This document shows, piece after piece, positions 25,575-32,553 of a stretch of 64,000 nt of DNA (its first letter is position 1; each line of letters starts with the position of its first letter). The stretch is from an uncultured Christensenella sp. GTDB taxonomy: Bacteria; Bacillota; Clostridia; Christensenellales; Borkfalkiaceae. The notes under the pieces are model-generated. The model made no database searches, had not been told where the DNA came from, and was given only the letters and a program-made list of their open reading frames with translations. The stretch covers positions 1-64,000 of the forward strand of contig CAJUFY010000001.1 of the NCBI GenBank assembly GCA_910586245.1. The letters run 5' to 3'. Position numbers and translations under genes: made by a program.

Positions 25575-25840
25575 AGTCCGTCGCGGGTTTTGCGGAAACG
25601 CCCTTCTTTGAGTTTCGGCATTCTTTTTATTTCCTCCTCCGAATAAAAAGACGTTTCAGCTCGGGCTTTCATTTCACTATCGTGTTGAGCTTTCAAATTT
25701 GCAAAGTCAATTATTTTGAAATCGGCACGACGGGCGGCATAACTATCCGCGCGCCCTTGCGCGTAGCCGATAACAAGCATAATTCTTTCCGCCGCTCCGA
25801 TGAGATCGGCGACTTCATCGCCATTGAAATTTAATTCCAT
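25427..25840 (-). CDS. Small element protein fused to integrase N-terminal domain
   Basis: 137 residues in two parts. Residues 1-55 include VIGYAQGRADSYA, also found in the separate 64-residue protein at 27015-27209. From about residue 74 (MPKLKEGRFRKTRDGLWQVRYRRDGYDIQF) it reads as the beta-sheet arm-binding domain at the N-terminus of tyrosine integrases. The frame ends at 25427 just after an A7 tract, where the catalytic part continues in the -1 frame. A good GGGGG site precedes ATG 25840. Either the two products are made separately, or frameshifting joins them, or this is a mutated gene. Confidence 0.65.
   Translation of the reverse strand: MELNFNGDEVADLIGAAERIMLVIGYAQGRADSYAARRADFKIIDFANLKAQHDSEMKARAETSFYSEEEIKRMPKLKEGRFRKTRDGLWQVRYRRDGYDIQFTCKDKNTVLDRFRDWVKSVNGDRKESLPKKSNFL
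25441..25454 (+). repeat. Third TTTTTTTGGGTAGT copy at the integrase frame junction
   Basis: The 14-mer is identical to 24561-24574 beside attL. On the coding strand it contains the A7 run at which the integrase frame changes. Confidence 0.6.
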
Positions 25841-25969
25841 GTTTCCCCCTGCGCCCGCTTATACAAAACCGCGCAAGGTTTATTTTATCATGCGTTTTTT
25901 CGCTTATGCTGTATTCATGCCGCTTTTTGCGTTTGTGCATACGCGCTACCCTACGCCCGCCGAAGATTA

Positions 25970-26031
25970 ACCGACGTCGCCTACGCTCGAAGTCAAAAAC
26001 CGTGGTCAACGATCAGAGCCACGCAACGCCG
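25970..26031 (+). repeat. Dispersed element repeat, copy B
   Basis: Shares CCGACGTCGCCTAYGCTCGA and GGTCAACGATCAGAGCC with copies A and C. It overlaps the last four codons of the XRE gene. Confidence 0.65.
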
Positions 26032-26359
26032 CCTTTATGCCTATTAGTCCCTCACCGTAACCGACAAAGCGAACTTTCTGCGCGGGTGTCATTTTATCAA
26101 AGAGCGCAAGAAGCTCCACTTTTTCGGGAGAGAACACTGGCGCGGCGTTCTTAATGCTTACATTTCCAAAATCGTCCGACCGCCCTAAAAGGTAATCAGT
26201 AGAAACCCCGAAGAAGTCCGCAAGTTTAATTATAGCGTCTGCGGCAGGCTGCACTTCTTCTCTTTCCCACCGTCCTATATTTGTTTGACCTGTTTGAATA
26301 CCGTGTGCAACGTCCCATTGTGATAGTTTTTTTTCTTCCCTCAGTTCTTTCAATCTCAT
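26006..26359 (-). CDS. XRE-family repressor (Cro/CI type)
   Basis: 117 residues. The N-terminal HTH is MRLKELREEKKLSQWDVAHGIQTGQTNIGRWE followed by LADFFGVSTDYLLGR, the standard XRE layout. The C-terminal about 50 residues are of no recognised family. It is divergent from the plus-strand gene set of the element, with two matching dyads between (26413-26430 and 26449-26464). It probably keeps the element quiet. Its ATG follows GGAGGAG. Confidence 0.88.
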   Translation of the reverse strand: MRLKELREEKKLSQWDVAHGIQTGQTNIGRWEREEVQPAADAIIKLADFFGVSTDYLLGRSDDFGNVSIKNAAPVFSPEKVELLALFDKMTPAQKVRFVGYGEGLIGIKAALRGSDR

Positions 26360-26407
26360 TTTTGGCTCCTCCGTAAAAAAATTTTAATCATTTTTGGCGC
26401 ATAATAC

Positions 26408-26436
26408 TTGACATAACCAAATATGGTTATTATAAT
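26408..26436 (+). promoter_or_regulatory. Element rightward promoter with embedded operator
   Basis: TTGACA (26408-26413), 17 bp, TATAAT (26431-26436). The spacer is filled by the dyad ATAACC-N6-GGTTAT (26413-26430). A second dyad TAGCC-N6-GGCTA (26449-26464) follows 35 bp downstream, centre to centre. The half-sites match TARCC/GGYTA, pointing to two sites for the XRE repressor. Confidence 0.82.
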
Positions 26437-26472
26437 AATATCATATATTAGCCATTTACGGCTATTTTATTC

Positions 26473-26546
26473 CCCCTCGCACGGAGAAAATAAATAAAAT
26501 TTTATCTGTGCGGCAAACGGTGCGTTACTCGTGCGAGGGGTAACGC
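26473..26546 (+). promoter_or_regulatory. Leader with two competing hairpins
   Basis: CCCCTCGCACG (26473-26483) can pair perfectly with CGTGCGAGGGG (26530-26540). Alternatively GTGCGTTAC (about 26520-26528) can pair with GTAACGCAC (26540-26548). The two stems exclude each other. They lie between the promoter and the first rightward gene, so a leader-level control is possible. Confidence 0.5.
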
Positions 26547-26577
26547 ACTTTTTGCGCACTTTGGGAGGGGATAAGTA

Positions 26578-26829
26578 ATGAAACAAGAAGCCGTAACCAC
26601 AGCGGCAAAGTCAAGCCAACGCTTGCGAATCATGCAACACTTGCGGAAATATGGCACACTTACAAATATAGAGGCGTTGAGCTTGTACGGAATCATGCGG
26701 CTTTCGTCGCGGGTGAGCGAACTTCGCGCACGCGGGGAACAGATAGAAACCGTCATGAGGAAAGGTTATAACAAGTACGGCGAGCCCATGCGTTATGCAG
26801 AATACAATTTACGGGAGAGCGCGGAATGA
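26578..26829 (+). CDS. Winged-helix-like DNA-binding protein of the element
   Basis: 83 residues with the pattern RIMQHLRKYGTLTNIEALSLYGIMRLSSRVSELRARG, a helix-turn-helix seen in many phage and integrative-element small proteins. Such proteins act as regulators, excision or replication helpers; which one applies here cannot be read from sequence. It is the first gene after the XRE-controlled promoter with a strong GGGAGGGG site, and it overlaps the next gene by 4 bp. Confidence 0.75.
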   Translation: MKQEAVTTAAKSSQRLRIMQHLRKYGTLTNIEALSLYGIMRLSSRVSELRARGEQIETVMRKGYNKYGEPMRYAEYNLRESAE

Positions 26830-27008
26830 ATAACGACGAATACAATCAAATTTTCAGTATATTGTCGCAAGCATATTTGTCGTGCGCGGAAGTTTTAGGT
26901 ATGCTAATGCGTTTACATGGTGACACGGACGAGCAAGGAAAAGCGGGGAAGTGTATTGTTTTGGAATTTCCCAAAAAGAAATCAGTTTCTTCCAAAAGGG
27001 AGGAATAA
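26826..27008 (+). CDS. Small hypothetical element protein (60 aa)
   Basis: A 60-residue product beginning MNNDEYNQIFSILSQAYLSC with a basic C-terminal tail (PKKKSVSSKREE). No family recognised. It is kept as a gene because of the 4-bp ATGA overlap with the previous gene, tight spacing to the next gene and its position in the element's operon. Confidence 0.55.
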   Translation: MNNDEYNQIFSILSQAYLSCAEVLGMLMRLHGDTDEQGKAGKCIVLEFPKKKSVSSKREE

Positions 27009-27014
27009 TCGACA

Positions 27015-27209
27015 ATGAAGATCGGAGCGTACCTCACACCCGAAGAGTGCGAAAGAGTATGTAATTTAGTAGAAGAAATTGTGCGCGTTATCGGTTATGC
27101 ACAAGGGCGCGCAGATAGTTACGCCTCCTGCCGCGACGAATTTAAGTTAATTCAATTCCCGCGTAAAGAAGAAAAAGACGAGGCAAAAAAACGACATGAG
27201 CAAATTTGA
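27015..27209 (+). CDS. Small element protein with the GYAQGRADSYA module
   Basis: 64 residues: MKIGAYLTPEECERVCNLVEEIVRVIGYAQGRADSYASC, then a charged tail. The middle is clearly homologous to the first 50 residues of the ORF at 25427-25840. Function unknown. It overlaps the next gene by 14 bp. Confidence 0.6.
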   Translation: MKIGAYLTPEECERVCNLVEEIVRVIGYAQGRADSYASCRDEFKLIQFPRKEEKDEAKKRHEQI

Positions 27210-27711
27210 AAAAAAAGAAACAGTGTATTGCGAGGAATTCGAGCCAAAACGCGAGGCAGCAGGAAAACCGATACCGCGTATCGAGGTAATGGAACAACTG
27301 AAGCACGCCGCAGGGCTTTGTTATGCGCTTTGTTGCGACCTTTCGGACATTGAGGAACAGGCAAAAGAAAAACAAAAAGAAACGCCGCACAACATAGAAA
27401 TAAGCGCAGATTTCGCGCCGCTCACCACATCGAAAATGAAAGAGCGCTTAAAAAAGGTTGCAGGCATATGTTACGGCATAGCCTCCGAGGTAAAACAAGA
27501 CGAAGAAGATATGAAGTTTATGTGCGAATACATAAACGAACTACGTACCGAGCTGTACGAGCGAAAGCAGATTTGCCCGAAGATATGTTTTCGCAACAAG
27601 AAATCGGCGGCTAAACACAAAGGCATAAAGGTAGCGACGCTTGCTCCGTTTGACGTGGCAGAAGAGAGATACCGCCGCAAGAAACAGGCGGAACGCCGTA
27701 AACGTTACTAA
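27196..27711 (+). CDS. Hypothetical element protein with internal repeat (171 aa)
   Basis: 171 residues, no known family. Two similar helices are visible: VMEQLKHAAGLCYALCCDL (about residues 31-49) and MKERLKKVAGICYGIASEV (about 80-98), suggesting an internal duplication. It is Cys-rich in the first half and strongly basic at the C-terminus (RYRRKKQAERRKRY), compatible with nucleic-acid binding. Last gene of the rightward operon. Confidence 0.6.
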   Translation: MSKFEKKETVYCEEFEPKREAAGKPIPRIEVMEQLKHAAGLCYALCCDLSDIEEQAKEKQKETPHNIEISADFAPLTTSKMKERLKKVAGICYGIASEVKQDEEDMKFMCEYINELRTELYERKQICPKICFRNKKSAAKHKGIKVATLAPFDVAEERYRRKKQAERRKRY

Positions 27712-28452
27712 GCGGACACGGTGTTCTTTCAAGAAAACTAAAAAACGTATCGCGGGCACGTTAAGTCCCGCACCGCTCATTCCTCCTATACCTCTAAACG
27801 GCATTGCGGGCGCCGTAAGTCCCGCTCCATGCCCCGAAACGGGCAATCGCTTTTCCTCTGCGCGGGCGGAAATGCCCCGCAGAACCGCAAGAACGCCGCC
27901 TGTAAACCACAGGCACACGATATATCAAAACCGAATCAGGCAGTTTTCCGTCCGCGCCTTGCGCGTTCTGCCGTAAATAAAAACGCGTGGATTCGTCCCC
28001 GATCGAGCGCAACGAAACCCAAGACGGCAACTATTGAGCAAGGCAGGATAGCAGGCAAACGCGGGCACGGCGATATAGTGCGGAGGCAACCACGGGCGGT
28101 TGCATTGTGTCGGGGACGTGGTGACGACGGAAAAGGCAATGCAAGGGGCGCGAGAAATTCGCGCCTTTCTCTTTTTCAAGAGATCGCGGGGGGATTTCCG
28201 CACGCCCAAAATGAACCGTAATCATTCCCCTACGCCCGCAAATTGATAATGTGCGTAGGCTCTCAACCTCATGCCCGCGGGCAACTGCGTAGCCCACAAA
28301 AAGAGAGCCTACGAGCGAGCGGACGGGAATACCTTCCCGCCCGCGAGAACGTAGGACAGCAAGCGATAGCGCGCATAGGACGGGCGACGGGGTTTGGTAA
28401 GGCAAAACAGCTGTATAACAATGGACCCCTGCGCCCAAAACAGCCGAACGAA

Positions 28453-28753
28453 GTTCCCGAAAATGGGAACACGGCGGGACACACACTATCCGAAAAAGAA
28501 AGTACGGGCGCAAGCACGAAAAGATTTTGCCGAACGCCTCCGCAGGGGTGCGAGCGCGTGCGCCGTGCCGCTGCGGGGGTGGGCGGGAAAATTGTGCTTG
28601 CGCCCGCACTCCGTTTAAATTCGGGGTGAGGGCGTAGCCCTCCCGCATTACCGCAAGCGGCAAGCCGCTTGCGGTCCGCAGTTCCCGAAAACGGGAACTT
28701 GAAACCAGGTGCAGCGCGCCGATCGGATCTTCCGAGTTCCCGAAAACGGGAAC
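28453..28753. repeat. Three palindromic GTTCCCG-N4-CGGGAAC iterons
   Basis: Copies at 28453-28470 (one base different), 28681-28698 and 28736-28753. They are identical 7-bp arms around AAAA, like a repeated protein-binding site. Confidence 0.7.
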
Positions 28754-28773
28754 TTTTAAGCGCGGTCACGGTC

Positions 28774-28887
28774 GGGGGTCAGCGAACAGTGCCAACCGAC
28801 GTCGCCTATGCTCGAAGTCAACGACTGGGGTCAAGGATCAGAGCCGACGTGCAGCGTCTGCGAACGTAGTCAACGTTTTGAGTGACC
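28774..28887 (+). repeat. Dispersed element repeat, copy C (double unit)
   Basis: Contains matches to both copy A and copy B. It looks like two degenerate tandem units of about 50 bp, each ending in GAA...AGTCAACG. Confidence 0.6.
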
Positions 28888-28946
28888 AACCGCGCAAAAT
28901 GCGTTGCCGAGAACTCAAAAAAGCCCGCAAAAAGTAAAAATTTTGC

Positions 28947-28965
28947 GGGTAGTATTTTGGGTAGT
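28947..28965 (+). repeat. Candidate right arm sites for integrase (two GGGTAGT)
   Basis: GGGTAGT at 28947 and 28959, 12 bp apart, mirroring the spacing of the pair near attL and in the same orientation. Confidence 0.55.
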
Positions 28966-29053
28966 GAAATGAAAAACCCTTGTGAAACGCTGTTTTTTGG
29001 GCAAAAATGCCCGTTTTTGCCTATTTTTTAGGCACTTTTCAAACCCTGTTACG

Positions 29054-29106
29054 GGTTCGGGACCAAGAGGTCGCGTGTTCAAATCACGTCTCCTCGACCA
29101 AACAGC
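29054..29106 (+). repeat. attR: 53-bp core direct repeat
   Basis: Identical to 24413-24465. It is a 3' fragment of tRNA-Pro without promoter or 5' half, so it marks the right end of the integrated element. Confidence 0.93.
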
Positions 29107-29138
29107 GGTCGGACGATATCGTCCGACCGCTGTTTTTA
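29101..29138. terminator. Original tRNA-Pro terminator, now at attR
   Basis: A perfect 34-bp palindrome centred on GATATC with arms AACAGCGGTCGGACGAT, ending in five T. Its left arm starts in the attachment core. Before insertion it would have followed tRNA-Pro directly. It now also separates the element from the convergent TrpB-like gene. Confidence 0.85.
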
Positions 29139-29144
29139 TATTGT

Positions 29145-30530
29145 TTATAACAAATCTTCGTTTACGCGGCATCTCGGAACGGTATCGAATCCCTTTTGCA
29201 AATCCGCTTCCGTAGGAACGTAATCCTGCATCGTGCCGTCGTTAAACTGTTTGTACGCCGAAAGATCGAAATATCCCGTTCCCGTCAAACCGAATAATAT
29301 CCTCTTTTTCCTGCCCGTGCGCTTACATTCGAGCGCGGCGTCGATTGCCGCCGCAATCGCGTGCGAACTTTCGGGCGCGGGAAGAATCCCTTCGCATTTC
29401 GCAAATTTTACCGCCGCTTCGAAGACTTTGTTCTGCGTGACGGCAACCGCGTTCATATACCCGTCGTGATACAACTGCGAAACGATCGGGCTCATGCCGT
29501 GATAGCGCAACCCGCCCGCGTGGCTTGCCGAAGGCATGAAACCGCACCCAAGCGTATACATTTTTGCGAGCGGCGTCGTCTTTGCCGAATCGCAGAAGTC
29601 GTAAACGAACTTCCCGCGCGTAAGGGATGGACAGCTTGCGGGCTCGACGCCGAGAAATTCCGTTTCGCTCTTTCCCTGCAATCTGTCGCCGAGAAAAGGC
29701 GCGATCAAACCGCCGTAGTTGGAGCCGCCGCCCACGCAGCCGATCACGAGATCAGGCGTAACGCCGAATTTATCGAGCGCGGTCTTCGATTCCAGACCGA
29801 TGACCGTCTGGTGCAGAAGCACGTGATCGAGCACCGAGCCGAGCACGTAGCGGCAGGATTGGGTCGTACACGCTTTTTCCACCGCCTCGGAAATGGCGCA
29901 GCCGAGCGAACCGCCCGTTCCGGGATATTCTTTTAGAATTTTCCTGCCTGCTTCCGTCGTTTCCGAAGGGGAAGGAATGACGTTTGCGCCGTACGTTCTG
30001 ATCACCTCTTTGCGGTGCGGTTTTTGTTCGGCGGAAACCTTTACCATATATACGTCGAGTTCGAGCCCGTAAAACGCGGAAGCCATTGCAAGCGCCGTTC
30101 CCCACTGCCCCGCGCCCGTTTCGGTGGTGATCGATTTCAACCCCTGTTTTTTGGCATAGTAAGCTTGCGCCGCCGCCGAATTGAGTTTATGCGACCCCGA
30201 AGTATTGTTGCCTTCGAATTTGTAATAAATTTCCGCAGGCGTATCCAGCGTGCGTTCCAAAAAGTATGCGCGCACCAACGGCGACGGACGGAACATTTTA
30301 TAAAACGCGCGGATTTCTTCGGGAATTTCGATCCATTCGTCCGTTTCGTTCAATTCCTGCTCGATGCAGTCGTTGCAGAACACCGCCTGCAAATCCTCTT
30401 TCGAACAGGGTTTTTGCGTCGCGGGATTGATAAACGGCGGATGCTGCGTTTTCATACGCGCTTTTATGTTATACCAGTATTTCGGCATTTCCTCTTCCGT
30501 CAGATAAATTTTGTAGGGAACGTTTTCCAT
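29145..30530 (-). CDS. TrpB2-type tryptophan synthase beta chain
   Basis: 461 residues. The PLP lysine lies in KFEGNNTSGSHKLNSA, the phosphate-binding loop is GCVGGGSNYGG, and the TrpB2-specific N-terminal extension includes ATQKPCSKEDL. TrpB2 enzymes make tryptophan from indole and serine, or act as salvage forms without a TrpA partner; no trpA is in the window. Start ATG 30530 gives the family N-terminus MENVPYKIYL. The gene sits behind a T-box leader whose specifier codon is UGG, so it is switched on when tRNA-Trp is uncharged. Confidence 0.92.
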   Translation of the reverse strand: MENVPYKIYLTEEEMPKYWYNIKARMKTQHPPFINPATQKPCSKEDLQAVFCNDCIEQELNETDEWIEIPEEIRAFYKMFRPSPLVRAYFLERTLDTPAEIYYKFEGNNTSGSHKLNSAAAQAYYAKKQGLKSITTETGAGQWGTALAMASAFYGLELDVYMVKVSAEQKPHRKEVIRTYGANVIPSPSETTEAGRKILKEYPGTGGSLGCAISEAVEKACTTQSCRYVLGSVLDHVLLHQTVIGLESKTALDKFGVTPDLVIGCVGGGSNYGGLIAPFLGDRLQGKSETEFLGVEPASCPSLTRGKFVYDFCDSAKTTPLAKMYTLGCGFMPSASHAGGLRYHGMSPIVSQLYHDGYMNAVAVTQNKVFEAAVKFAKCEGILPAPESSHAIAAAIDAALECKRTGRKKRILFGLTGTGYFDLSAYKQFNDGTMQDYVPTEADLQKGFDTVPRCRVNEDLL

Positions 30531-30564
30531 AAGCCGTAACCTCCGTTTTTTGAATTTCATAAAA

Positions 30565-30800
30565 AAACACGGTTTTATCCGCTTGGGACGAATAAACCGT
30601 GTTGCCACCCAAATTCGCAATAACAATTGCCTTAACGAGCACCGCCATGCTCTCTTCCCGTAACGGAGAAGCCCCGTCGGATACTACTCGGACCCTTTCG
30701 CACCCGCCCTCGGTAATCCATTCGCAAGCAAACGGATTGCGCCGCTCCCACCCGCGGGCGCTCTCTGGGAATCCGCCGTTCTGCTCGTTACTACTTTACC
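30565..30800 (-). promoter_or_regulatory. T-box riboswitch, tryptophan specifier
   Basis: On the minus strand, Stem I starts with GGTAA-AGTAGTAA and closes with GAA-TGG-A-TTACC. The loop E pair AGTA/GAA flanks the specifier TGG (30718-30720), which is Trp. The AG bulge region CCAGAGAGCGCC is present. The T-box GGGTGGCAACACGG (about 30595-30608) contains TGGC, which pairs with a GCCA tail, matching the G73 discriminator of tRNA-Trp. It ends in a terminator (ACACGGTTTAT / ATAAAACCGTGT plus T7). Confidence 0.92.
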
Positions 30801-30816
30801 TCATCGGTTTTTATTC

Positions 30817-30845
30817 ACTATACGCTTATTTTATACAAAAGTCAA
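30817..30845 (-). promoter_or_regulatory. Promoter of the T-box/trpB2 unit
   Basis: Minus-strand TTGACT (30840-30845), 17 bp, TATAGT (30817-30822). Confidence 0.75.
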
Positions 30846-30888
30846 GCATATTTTTGGGTTTTTTATGAATTTTTTCATTTTTTATCCG

Positions 30889-32385
30889 TTACACCTGCGT
30901 CAAACCGTTCTCGTCGAGCCAATATATTTCTTCGGCGACTTCTTCTAAAAATTTACGGTCGTGCGAAACCGCGATGATCGTGCCGCGGAATTCCCGCAAG
31001 GCTTTGCGTACGACGGGCGCCGAAAGCGGAGAGAAGTTGCGCGTCGGTTCGTCGAGCAGCAATACGTTCGCCTTTTTTAACACCATGTCGGAAAACAGGA
31101 GTTTCGCCTGCTGTCCGCCGCTCAGTTCGCCGATCGGGCGGCGCATTTCTTCCGCCGTAAAATTCAGATTGCCGAGCATCGTCAGTGCGCGCGTGCGCTC
31201 CTCTTTGCCGTATTCCGCGCGCAAAAACGCATCGGGCGTCAACGAAAAATCGAGCGCTTCCGCATAATTCTGCGGCATATAACAGGCGGCGACGTCCGTT
31301 CGGTTTGCGATTTGCTCCCAGAGCCGCGCAAGCAACGTCGATTTTCCCGCGCCGTTTCTCCCGACGATGCACACGCGGCGGCTTCCCGCAACCGTAAGCC
31401 GAAGATTGCGCGCCAGAATCCGATCGCCTGCGCGCAGTTCCTCCGCAGAGTAATCGACGATTACTTTTTGAGACGGAATATAAACGTCGCCGAACCGCGC
31501 GACGATGCTCTCTTCCCGCACGGGCAAGGGCATAGATTCTTCCCTGTCGAAGCGCCTTTCCTTTGCCTTGATCGACTCCATCGCTCTTTTGGCGCGCCCG
31601 TCCGAAGAGGGAATCCCGTCCGGATTTTTCCAGCTCATATTATTCTTTGCTTTTTCGTACTGCTTCGCGAGTTTTTCTCTCCGCTTACGGTCCTCCGCGC
31701 GTTCCCGTTCCGCAGTCTGCGCCTGTCTTTCGAACGCGAGATTGCGGGATCGGAGATAATCTTCGTAACCGCCGCGGAATACGGTGACGCGGGATTGCCG
31801 TTTGCCGTAAATCTGTTCGACGTGCACGACAGCGTTCGCCGTATCCGCCAGCAGCGTTTCGTCGTGCGAAATAAACATAACGGGCATACGGCAGCCGATC
31901 AGAAAGGATTCCAAAAAGGCGAGCGTTTCCAAATCGAGATCCCCCGTCGGTTCGTCCAAAAACAGGGCGTCCGGCTGTCCGCATAAAATTTTCAAAAGTT
32001 GAATTTTGATCTTTTCTCCGCCCGAGAGCGTTGCAATCCTTTGATCGGAATCCAAAAAAGAAAAATCCAGTCCCAGAGAATTCACGGCGGAAACGTTCGC
32101 GTAGAGATCGCAATCCGCAAAATACTCCGCCACCGTCATACCGCACGATTGGGTCGGAAAAAACTGCGGAAGATAACCGAAGTTTCCTTTTCGTACGACA
32201 TCGCCCGTAGCGCGAACGTAATTGGTTTTTCCGCACGCAAGATATTGCAACAGCGTTGACTTTCCGTTGCCCTCTTCGCCGATAACGGCGACTTTATCCC
32301 CTGCGTTCAACGAAAAATCGAACGCGTCGATCAATTTGCGCCCGTCGCTTTCCAGATAAATCGTTAAATTTTTAATTTGTAGCAT
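30889..32385 (-). CDS. ABC-F family ATPase, possible ribosome-protection factor
   Basis: 498 residues with two ABC domains and no membrane helices. NBD1: GEEGNGKST, LSGGEKIKIQ, FLDEPTGDLD. A charged linker follows (about residues 210-290, Lys/Arg/Glu-rich). NBD2: GRNGAGKST, LSGGQQAKLL, LLLDEPTRNFSPLS. ABC-F proteins act on the ribosome, and some protect it from antibiotics. The 5' leader with a tiny uORF and a terminator is the control design known for resistance-type ABC-F genes, which supports but does not prove that role. ATG 32385 follows GGAGG. Confidence 0.85.
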   Translation of the reverse strand: MLQIKNLTIYLESDGRKLIDAFDFSLNAGDKVAVIGEEGNGKSTLLQYLACGKTNYVRATGDVVRKGNFGYLPQFFPTQSCGMTVAEYFADCDLYANVSAVNSLGLDFSFLDSDQRIATLSGGEKIKIQLLKILCGQPDALFLDEPTGDLDLETLAFLESFLIGCRMPVMFISHDETLLADTANAVVHVEQIYGKRQSRVTVFRGGYEDYLRSRNLAFERQAQTAERERAEDRKRREKLAKQYEKAKNNMSWKNPDGIPSSDGRAKRAMESIKAKERRFDREESMPLPVREESIVARFGDVYIPSQKVIVDYSAEELRAGDRILARNLRLTVAGSRRVCIVGRNGAGKSTLLARLWEQIANRTDVAACYMPQNYAEALDFSLTPDAFLRAEYGKEERTRALTMLGNLNFTAEEMRRPIGELSGGQQAKLLFSDMVLKKANVLLLDEPTRNFSPLSAPVVRKALREFRGTIIAVSHDRKFLEEVAEEIYWLDENGLTQV

Positions 32386-32450
32386 TTTTTCCTCCGAATA
32401 AAAAAAATTCCCGTTTGCAGGCTGCATACGGAAACACGAAAAAATGCCGC

Positions 32451-32502
32451 TATTGAAAAAGCGGGCGTTCCGTTTCGTAAAATCCGTAAGCGATACGCCC
32501 GC
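32451..32502 (-). terminator. Attenuator in the ABC-F leader
   Basis: Minus-strand stem GCGGGCGT (32495-32502) / ACGCCCGC (32461-32468) followed by five T. It sits between the uORF and the ABC-F start codon, so it should stop transcription unless an alternative structure forms. Confidence 0.7.
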
Positions 32503-32541
32503 AAACAACGTTTGCAAGCAGCATCTTAAACTTTCGGATTT

Positions 32542-32553
32542 CAATTGCGCAAC
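32542..32553 (-). CDS. Candidate 3-codon leader peptide (M-R-N) of the ABC-F gene
   Basis: TTG CGC AAT TGA, nine bases after GGAGG (32563-32568). No other use for this strong ribosome site is visible, and it lies just upstream of the attenuator. A stalled ribosome here could change folding of the downstream terminator. A second possible uORF of 24 codons (ATG near 32523) overlaps the attenuator but has no good ribosome site. Confidence 0.45.

Larger units (their letters stand above)
27712..29053. other. Hairpin-rich, apparently noncoding right arm of the element
   Basis: I find no reading frame with protein-like composition on either strand. The stretch is GC-rich and dense in inverted repeats. 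The long ones are 28254-28264/28303-28313 (CGTAGGCTCTC arms), 28322-28341, and 28650-28661/28664-28675 (a perfect 12-bp stem with a 2-base loop). There are three copies of GTTCCCGAAAACGGGAAC (one with a single change) at 28453, 28681 and 28736. A terminator-like hairpin GGCGCGA/TCGCGCC with a T-rich tail lies at 28146-28172. It could be an origin, a transfer origin or a structured RNA. Confidence 0.6.
24413..29106. mobile_element. 4.64-kb integrated element at tRNA-Pro
   Basis: Bounded by 53-bp direct repeats. It carries a tyrosine integrase at the left end (split in two frames), an XRE repressor, divergent small genes under an operator-controlled promoter, and about 1.3 kb of hairpin-rich, apparently noncoding DNA on the right. 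No relaxase, replicase, capsid or known defence gene is recognisable, so it may be a satellite or degenerate integrative element that needs helper functions. Confidence 0.88.

Noticed and set aside
28031..28663. Open frames on both strands in the right arm of the mobile element (for example a 210-codon minus frame and a 128-codon plus frame)
   Set aside because: They cross the inverted repeats, have random composition and no ribosome sites. I treat the region as noncoding.
28453..28753. Three GTTCCCGAAAACGGGAAC copies as a CRISPR array
   Set aside because: Spacing is irregular (210 and 37 bp), the repeats are short and palindromic, and no cas genes are near. A protein-binding iteron is more likely.
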